Origin: Symbiotaphrina buchneri
Lineage: Eukaryota; Ascomycota; Symbiotaphrinales; Symbiotaphrinaceae
NCBI GenBank assembly: GCA_001599915.1
Contig: BCIG01000022.1
Coordinates: 476,891 to 540,890 of the forward strand
DNA length: 64,000 nt
Reading direction: 5' to 3'
How positions within the stretch are numbered: the stretch's first letter is position 1; each line of letters begins with the position of its first letter. The notes beneath the pieces were generated by a model. The model had not been told where the DNA came from. It was given only the letters and a program-made list of their open reading frames with translations, and did not search any database. Shown here piece by piece: positions 56,588 through 64,000 of this stretch. Both the position numbers and the translations under genes were made by a program.

Positions 56588-59500
56588 TCAAGACCCCTTC
56601 CCGTCAGAATCAAGCTTCTGGCTCTCCTCGCGCTTCTCCCCTCCTCCCTTCCCCGCCTCAACAATCAGCTTCTCCAGATCAAACGCCTTCCCATTCGCCG
56701 GCTCCCAACGAAACGGCCCGGCCTTGACATCCGTCCCGAGATTCACCTTCACGGCGGGCTGGCCATTCGCGCCAGCGAGGCCGACAACGGGATACAATCT
56801 GCCGCCGACGTGTTCAAAGGCGTGATACTCCTGCTCCCCTCCCCCAGCGGCGCCGGCTTCGGTGGGGACGGACATCAGCGAGCCATTGCGGGTGAAGAAC
56901 ACGGCGCCGCGCTGGAAATCGATGCCGCAGCCAATCGTGTCGCCGGGCCCGTAGGGCGCACTGGTACGCATTGCGTGCCGTGTGTTTGGCTGGTGCTGGA
57001 ACAGCCCCCCATCGTCGCCGTGGTAGCCCACCGAGGACACGGTGAAGTTCGCGCCGGTGTTGCTCCGTGACCACCCCGGCATCCATTGGTCAAGCCGCTC
57101 GGGCTTGTCGCTGAGGCCGAGGCCGAAGATGCTGGGATGAGCGTGTTGGTGTGCTGTTGGGAGAAGGGGGAGGGGAGGGAGAAGGAAGGGAGGGCTTACG
57201 GAAAAGGGTTCTTATCTTTGTCCTGCGTCTCGGGGGGCTCGAGGACGGTGATCTCGTAGTAGTATGTCGGGATCAGCGCCGGGATTGGGTGGTCGGTGAT
57301 GAGTGCGTAGTTTGCGTCATTTGTCCAAAGAGCTCTGATCTCCAGTCCATCTTCAGACACCTGCACGGCCTTTGGGAATCGCGTCTTGAACCGGCTTGGC
57401 CGATGGCCCACGACCGCCTGATGCTTGGATAGGATCTCGGCCGCCTGCGTCTGCCCGTACTGCCGCGACAGCTGCAGGCTCGTCCAGCCGTGCTCGTCGC
57501 GCTGCATCGGGTCCGCGTTGGCGTCCAGCAGCTTGTTGATGATCGCCAGACTGCCCCGCATCGCCGCCCCGTTGAGGATCTCAGCATCCTGCGCGGCTGC
57601 AGCCAGGTCCTTGTCGATCAGCAGCAGGCAGATCTGTTCGTACTCCTCGCATTTTGCTGGTGTATATGCTTTGCCTGATGTCCAACCACTCATGCAGGCG
57701 TCGAGTGGGGTGTGGCCTGCCTTGTCTTTTATTGAGGTTGATGCCCCGCTGTTCACGAGAAGCTCTACCATCGCCTTGTTGCCCACGTACGCGGCGGCGT
57801 GCAGCGCGGTCCAACCCAGCAACGTGTCCTGCGTGTCCAGCGTGGAGTGGATGTTGCGTTTCTTCAGCAGCGCCTCGACGAGCTTGACGTGCCCACATGC
57901 GGCGGCCTTGCGCAGCGGCGTCTTCCCGGACTTTTGCGGCGTGCTGAACACGGCTTGGTACTTTTCGTCGAGCCGCTCAACCATCGACAGAGCGGTTTCC
58001 TCACGGCAGCTGCTGCAGGCTAGATAGAATGCTGTCTTTCCTCAGCTGCCCACCCGAGTTGGATCTGCACCGTGTTCAACAAGCAGCCATAGCAGGTCAG
58101 TGTTGCCCCACATCGCCGCTGCGGAGAGGGCGGTTATCTTATCTAGCTGCAGGTATAGTCATGAACTGGTTGATCACTTAGGATGTGTAACTAGGGGACT
58201 TACATCATCGTCATGGATATCAGCTCCATGCTCAATGAGCAGACAGGCAGCTTCTATCTTCCCTTTGATGGCAGCTTCATGAAGTGGTCCTAGCACCGAA
58301 CCATGTCAGCCATCGATAACGAGCTAGAGATACACTGCAAGTCCTTACTTTGTGAATAGTCATCTTCTAGGTTCACATCCGCTCCATTGCTCAAGAATGC
58401 CTTCAGTATCTCAATCAACAAGTCAGGCTTCGACATCAGCATATGTAGCGGCGACTCTCCTATTGAATCCCGGGCGTTGATATCCGCCCTGGCAGCCAAG
58501 AGCGCTTCAAGGACCTTCACATCATCACCATACTGCGCAAACTCATGCAGCAGACTTCATCCACAATCGACCGCAATCACATCACCACCATGATCAAAGA
58601 ACAACTTGATGGCCTCCAGGCCGGTGTTCAGAATGACCGCACAATGGAAAGGCCGCTACCCGATGCTTTCTGTATTTGAATCTGCACTATGCTCCAGGAG
58701 GTATCGAATAAGCTCAAGCATGATTGCTGGTCTTTCAAGGGTATTAAACATAGCTAGGTTCAGTGCATGGAATCCAATATCCGTCTGAGCATGGATGTCC
58801 TGACCATACTGTTCAGATAGTCTCATGACCAAGCTGGGCAAGCCAAACAATGTCACTGTATGTAGAGGTTTGATGGTAGATAGATTGGATGCAACGGTGT
58901 ATAGATGCTGCTGATATTTAAGATTCACCCACGATCTGAAGCCTTCTGAATCTTCCTGGAAGAACGCGTCAAGAAGGGACTGATACTCTTCCCACGCATG
59001 GCCATGGCGATCTTCAGGTCTCCACAAGTCTTCTACCTGCCGTAGGTAATAGCCGGAGTAGGTGACCTCATATCGGAAATCTGCTGCCGAGTCACTGGCC
59101 CAGTCAAGGGTCTCGACGTCTTTGAGAACCCCTGGTAAGTCAACATCACTGTCATAGGCCGATTCAGAGTCACTTCCACCTGCAGCATCGCCCGCGGCGC
59201 TGCTATTATCACCGCTAGCTACCGCTGTTGCGTCAATCCTGTCTGTCAGGATGTCCTTGCTTTTTAAAGTGCCCTCCTGGGCTCTTTCGCCATCCTCTGT
59301 TGGAAGTTTATCTCCAGTTACGGTATCTACTTCAATCCCGTTCACGTCACCATTGGTAGTTTTGGCACTGCCGCCTTCATCATCTGATGTATTGACTTCT
59401 ACTCCATTTGCGGTATCTTCCCCCTCAGGCTTTGTCTTGTCTTAGGCTGTTTCACCGTTGACTGCCTTGTTTAGGGGTTCATAAGCCTTCTCGTGCGGCT

Positions 59501-62080
59501 TCATATACCTGGCACGAAACGCCGGACACATAAGATGACGAACTACCTGAGGTCAGCTTAAAGATCCAAGGGAAGTCGCTGTAACATTCCAGAAAGTAGA
59601 AAAAGGACGTACAGATTGTTGTTGCAATTTCCAGATGACCATGTTTCTCAGAAATGGCCAGCACATTCCCAGATCTCATTTTGTTCCTGCAATCCTCACA
59701 AAGGTGCTCATCGTGATCTAGCTCTGCCTTCCCCTACGATTTCGCTTTAAGGAAGTAGTCAGACACGGTCTGATGTCTCTGTTTTACCACCCTCGTATGG
59801 TCGTCAACCTTCAACAAAGACTTACCCGCGGTGCGGACCTGATGAATATGGAGCTCGTCATTGACTGCCGTACCGCCCACATCTTCACCTTCAACATTAT
59901 CTTCAGTGCCAAAGTAAGTCCTCGAATAAGCATCTATGATCTCAGCCACCTTGATCTCCCCACCGGCGAGGATAGTCCATGTCAAGCAGGTGTGCAGAAG
60001 CTCCAGATAGGCTGGATCCGTCTCGCGGACGACCTGCTGATACGCGGCGCCCAGGCCTTCCGGAAGTTGCTCGAGCCGTTTATTCAACGGGCGTTGGAAG
60101 GGTTGTTTCAGGAACGTGACTGCAAGCTCGACGTACCGGAACAGACTGCCAGCTTTCTCCACGATATGGTCGCAGGCAAGATCGCGCTCGGCCTGTGACC
60201 ATCCCGGCATTTTTGCCAGCTCGGCAGCAGCATTGAGACGAATGTCCGGGCCATTGTTCCCTTCGACTTTGACCCGCGCGACCCCGCTCAACGCTGCCTC
60301 GATGTCGGGTTCGGGTCGGGAACAGACCATCACTTTGACGCTAGGTTCGGGCTCGGACACCAGATCGCGGATCGATTGAAGAAAGCCTTCACGGTCATTG
60401 TCGGCAGACTCGTCGAGCGCGTCGATCACAACAAAGGCGGGCTTCCCAAGCAGTTTGGCCAACGCACGGTGTGCTTCGCCATAGCCGATGGCTTCTTTGG
60501 AAGATGCGGTTTTCGTACCCGAGCCTTTCCCCAGCGCATTGGCTGCGCCCAAATCGCTCTTCAAGAAGTTAGACACGATTGTGTTTGCAGCCTGCAGTGC
60601 CTCTAGAGGCTCTTCTGCCATTAGTTCATATAGCTGATGGATCAGATGCTTTGTGATCCAGCTCGGTGCCTTGGTCTCGACGTCGGACTTGTTACAGAAG
60701 AAGAATTGCAGCAAAGTATCTGGCTTCTGCTGGAGGTGTTCAATGACAGCTGACATGATGATGGATTTCCCGAAACCTTGGCCTCCGTCAACAAAACTGC
60801 AGCTCCTGTTTTTGAATGCACTCACCTCCTCCTCCAGAAAGCCATAGTAGACTGCTCCCAGACGAGCCCTCCCAGGTTTTGTACTCTTCTTGCGCAAACA
60901 CCCAAGTGCATGTTTCCTTCGGAGATCTTTTAGCCAGCTTCGCCGCCAACAAGCCGGCCTGATTGCTTGAAGGATGGAGCTGGCCTTTCAGTTCCTCGAA
61001 TTTTTCCATTGCGATGTCTAAGACCGATCAGCTCACAATCCATGCAACAGAGATAACGAGACACGCACCGTGCGGGGACTTCGCTTTCAGATTCTTTCGT
61101 TCCTCCTGAAGCTTGCGGATCTCGGCCAGGCAGTCTGCAAGTGAGGTCAGTGACCTTGAGAATCATATCGGTGTTGACCCGCAGCGTGGCATACCTTCGT
61201 TCAACTTCATAGACTGCTGCATTTTCTCCTCAATATCGGCTAGTGAACTCATCATCACTTTCATGGTTAGCAGGCGGCGCCGCAATGGTACGAGCAAAAT
61301 TTACCTTTCTGGTTCGCTTCACCCGTTCGTGCATAGTAATCCGACAGTTGCTGATGTGCCTTTTGAGCAAACGAGCTCATTGCAATCTCATGGTCCCGGA
61401 TCGACTTTATCTTGCCGCCGAACCGCGCTGATGCCTGCGTGGCTAAACCCTTCACAATGCGGACTACGTATATCCTTTGTCAGCCTGGTCACCAACCAGC
61501 AGCAGCTCTCGGGGCGGGGTGACCTACGGCCTTTATTTTGCGACATATACTTCTTCATCGAGAACGAAAAGTCCAAAATCTCCGCATAAATATTCGGTAT
61601 GCGATCCACTACCTGGGTATGGATCTCCTGAAAGCACTCAGGGCCGCGCGGCTGGCCATACATACGGCCATAGACCGCACACGAGATCATCACGCCAATG
61701 ATATCCGAGCACGCCGCGCCAAAGATATTGAACGTGCTGAAGTCGTCGGCGACCGAGTGCAGGCACAGCCGGATGCCCGTCCACGCCAGCCCAATGCTCT
61801 CGGGCGCCGACTTGATCGCCAGGTCGCCCACCTTCATCGCGATGTCGATCTTGTCCAGGATCCCGCCCAGTGCCGGGGAGTATTCCTCGCCCGCGAGCTT
61901 CTGTGTAGCTCGGCAGGCATCTTTGGCCTCTTGTACGCTGCAGCGGTCGCGGAGGAAGTCGTCTAGTTTCCGCTCGTCGTCTTTGTGCAATCGGCCTTCT
62001 TTGAAGAGCCGCAGGGCGCGCGACCAGTTGGTCCGCTCGAATTCGGCGGCGAGTTTCTCGTCGAACACCATGTTCGACAT
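56588..62080 (-). pseudogene. NLR-type NACHT-ankyrin-SPRY gene with five in-frame stops
   Basis: Domains in order are an N-terminal helical STAND-associated region (start 62080, MSNMVFDEKL; WTGIRLCLHSVADDF), a coiled coil from three small exons, and a NACHT with P-loop GGGGQGFGKS and Walker B AFVVIDALDES. An acidic spacer, ankyrin repeats (GWTALHAAAYVGNKAMVELL) and SPRY (IFGLGLSDKPERLDQWMPGW, GDTIGCGIDFQRGAVFF) follow. Early exons close in phase: 61528-62080, 61305-61463, 61195-61257, 61069-61134, 60826-61017, then from 60782. Further introns lie at 59543-59612 and 57132-57199. In-frame stops are TAG 59734, TAA 59442, TAG 58656, TGA 58557 and TGA 58042, with homologous sequence continuing past each. 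Such receptors serve in fungal non-self recognition. The gene could instead be split, but ankyrin units run through the stops. Confidence 0.75.
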
Positions 62081-62560
62081 GGGCCCTGGGCACGATTCAG
62101 GATACTTTAGAAGCACTCTGCACGATGCATGAGAACGGATGGACGAGAGTCTTGAGGGTTGCCACCTCAGCAGGCTGGGTCTCGACCTGATCGAGAACTG
62201 TATTGTTATTAGTCCGCTTGTTTTAGCCCCCAATGATAGCACCCCTGTCGCGTGCTGCGGCTGCGGGCCCAGGCCGCTCCCGAGTCCGCATGAGCTGAAG
62301 CTTGATACAGCGCTAAAAGATGACTGCAGTCGCACGATGTGACATTATTGGCGGCTTGTCTGCCACCTTAGAAAATGAGCTGAAGACGGCGTTTCAGGGA
62401 AAATTCCCACCGCGGAACACCAAATTCCCAATGGGCTCGTGATCAGCAAATCATGTTCGTCTGATCAGCGTCCCTTGGATTTGAAGTGTGAACAGCGAAT
62501 ACTGGCTCGCAGGTGGTAGATATCCCGGCTAACAATATCATAAAGCTAGGTATATGGTCG
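62081..62560. other. Intergenic region
   Basis: This 480-bp stretch lies upstream of the NLR-type gene and downstream of the transcription-factor gene, both on the minus strand. No coding sequence is supported. An in-frame extension of the NLR reading frame to 62335 is Ser-rich and unlike the family. Confidence 0.5.
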
Positions 62561-63906
62561 TTACCAAAGTGAAAGCTCCTGCGCAGTGTCGTCGTTGAAC
62601 ACCCAGCTCATCAGCTCCGCGCTACTGAAATCGACCTGATTCTGGGACATCTCATACATTTGTGAGTGAGGGCGCACGGTTGCGCTGCTGGTTGGGGACG
62701 TACCATGAGATCCCAATCCTCCACTACCTCAAGCGGATTATTGGATGATTCGGAGTTAGACCCTTGTAGATCATTGGAGTTTTGGCTTCGCGCAGCCATG
62801 TCTTCGAGTAACGGCACGCATACTTCTCCAGCATCTTCTGCAGCTTTGATTGATAGCGCAGAGACTTCGTTTTGGTCCAGGCCTTTCACAAGCCCTTTTA
62901 TCTGTGCAGCGAGTACACTAATGAGCAAATAGCCCTTAACGTTAGTCTCTCCAATCTTGATACACTCGAAGCACCATGTCTTAGCATCCTCCAACACGGA
63001 GAGCAGGTCTGGCCGTAACAGCACAGGGCTGAGACTTTCTTCCTCTTGCAGTTGTGTCCTCAACTCCCCGGATATAAGTAAGGTAGCTTGCATCGCGATA
63101 GTACGAAAGGTTCCAGAGCCGCAGGCGATGAACCTCGCGAAAACATCGCGCGCGGACCAGGGCTTTTCGACGCAGGACTGATTGCCCAAGAACACGGGGG
63201 ATGGATACGCGGCGTTGCATATCCTGAGCGAAGCGTCAACAACGACCTTCCGAGAATAAGCATAGGCGGTCTCGTGCGTTTCGGACAAGAAGAACGGGAC
63301 GTGCAGAGCGGAGCGGTATCGATGCATAAGGAAGTCTACTAGGAGGATCTCGAAACGCGGCGAGGAGGTCCCGGTACCCGAGACGCACGCTTGAAGCGTC
63401 TGCCGTAGTGCTTTGTATGAAGCGCTCAGCTCTGCATCAAGTTTGAGCGTGGCCTCATATGTGCCTTGAGAACGGAGATTGTTCAAAAACTTGACGACCG
63501 CAAGCCGGGCGGGAAAGGCCTTGCGCAGGGCTATTGCAATGGTCATTTGGCTGCTTTGGCTTTCTGGTTTCGGCACGGGACCACCCTCAGCTACAAGCTG
63601 GTCGTCATCGAAATTACCAGGAGGATCGGTATCGAAGTCTTCCGAGGAAACCAGTGGAGGGCCGCCTGAGGTAAGGCTCGATTGCAGACACAGCTCCAGA
63701 ATGGTATTCCATAGCCTGCGGCGCATCTCGGCCGTGAAAGATGTCATCTCTGGCAGACGACTCGGATCTCTATGCAACCCCATATGCATTGCTCGTCTCA
63801 GCAATGCGCCGGCCGAGACCCACATCGTCTCACCACCGATGCCTACTAATTCTTGAGCAAGCAAGAGGAGGAGATGGTTCTGGAGAGACTGAATGGCCAA
63901 TCGCGA
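62561..63906 (-). CDS. Fungal-specific transcription factor, C-terminal part (partial)
   Basis: The last two exons are 62704-63906 and 62561-62641, joined by a 62-nt intron (GTACGT, CAG). The final exon gives NQVDFSSAELMSWVFNDD, an acidic end common in these regulators. The main exon covers the Fungal_trans middle-homology region: LQNHLLLLLAQELVGIGGETMWVSAGALLRRAMHMGLHRDPSRLPEM, EMRRRLWNTILELCLQSSLTSGGPPLVSSEDFDTDPP and the long helical remainder. A TAG acceptor at 63907-63909 marks the exon start. Upstream, PVMLLLVAIG at about 63910-63940 resembles an earlier part of the domain, but the exon boundary cannot be placed. The DNA-binding domain lies beyond the right edge. The target genes are unknown. 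Confidence 0.8.
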
Positions 63907-64000
63907 CTAGAAGGAGCATGACGGGGTCCGGGTTTGGCGGCAGAATCGACGGCCTCGCCGGCGGGGAGCCAATGGGCGGGCCGGACGCGAAGGCGGTGGC
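63907..64000 (-). other. Upstream part of the transcription-factor gene, exon boundary unresolved
   Basis: One minus-strand frame here reads PPNPDPVMLLLVAIG, which fits the start of the Fungal_trans region. No intron long enough to be spliced fits between it and the next exon within the window. The gene continues beyond the edge. Confidence 0.4.

Overview
The window is nuclear DNA of a filamentous ascomycete (Pezizomycotina). Genes are compact and lie on both strands. They carry short introns of about 43 to 180 nt with GTRNGN donors, CTRAY-like branch points and YAG acceptors. The proteins belong to families typical of these fungi: a GH128/Asl1-like wall protein, a Crh-type GH16, a surface Cu/Zn-SOD-like protein, DUF3405, fungal CorA-like, T5orf172, a NACHT-ankyrin-SPRY receptor and a fungal-specific transcription factor. 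I cannot name the genus from sequence alone. Exon coordinates were derived by hand from splice signals, and where possible checked by requiring reading phase to close across every junction.

Layout. 1-4.7 kb: a GH128-like protein (cut by the left edge) and a GPI-anchored superoxide-dismutase-like protein, both on the minus strand. 4.7-11.9 kb: a gene-poor, repeat-rich stretch with an amidoligase-like remnant and several decayed copies of one unknown small gene. 11.9-23.6 kb: DUF3405 membrane protein, luciferase-domain (DUF5519) protein, ethanolamine/choline kinase and a CLC chloride channel. 23.6-34.4 kb: a tRNA-like element, a T5orf172 protein, glyoxalase I and a carboxymuconolactone-decarboxylase-like protein in divergent orientation, a coiled-coil protein, an NAD(P)-binding oxidoreductase and a small membrane protein. 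34.4-37.5 kb: a large stretch without convincing genes, containing one ambiguous base. 37.5-51.6 kb: amino-acid transporter, SAM methyltransferase, MFS sugar transporter, epoxide hydrolase, Crh-like transglycosylase and CorA-like transporter. 52.2-56.4 kb: SDR, GST-like protein and a second SDR. 56.6-62.1 kb: an NLR-type gene (N-terminal domain, NACHT, ankyrin repeats, SPRY) with five in-frame stops. 62.6-64 kb: the C-terminal part of a fungal-specific transcription factor, cut off near the right edge.

How genes relate. Most loci look like independent housekeeping, wall or transport genes. Cell-surface remodelling recurs (GH128, SOD-like, Crh). Detoxification or small-molecule enzymes recur too (glyoxalase, epoxide hydrolase, GST-like protein flanked by SDRs). 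No complete secondary-metabolite cluster is visible.

Two features stand out. One is the decayed tandem family at 8.3-11.3 kb. The other is the set of single-base frame breaks concentrated between 37.5 and 51.1 kb, in genes whose splice phases otherwise close perfectly. These could be consensus errors or real inactivation.
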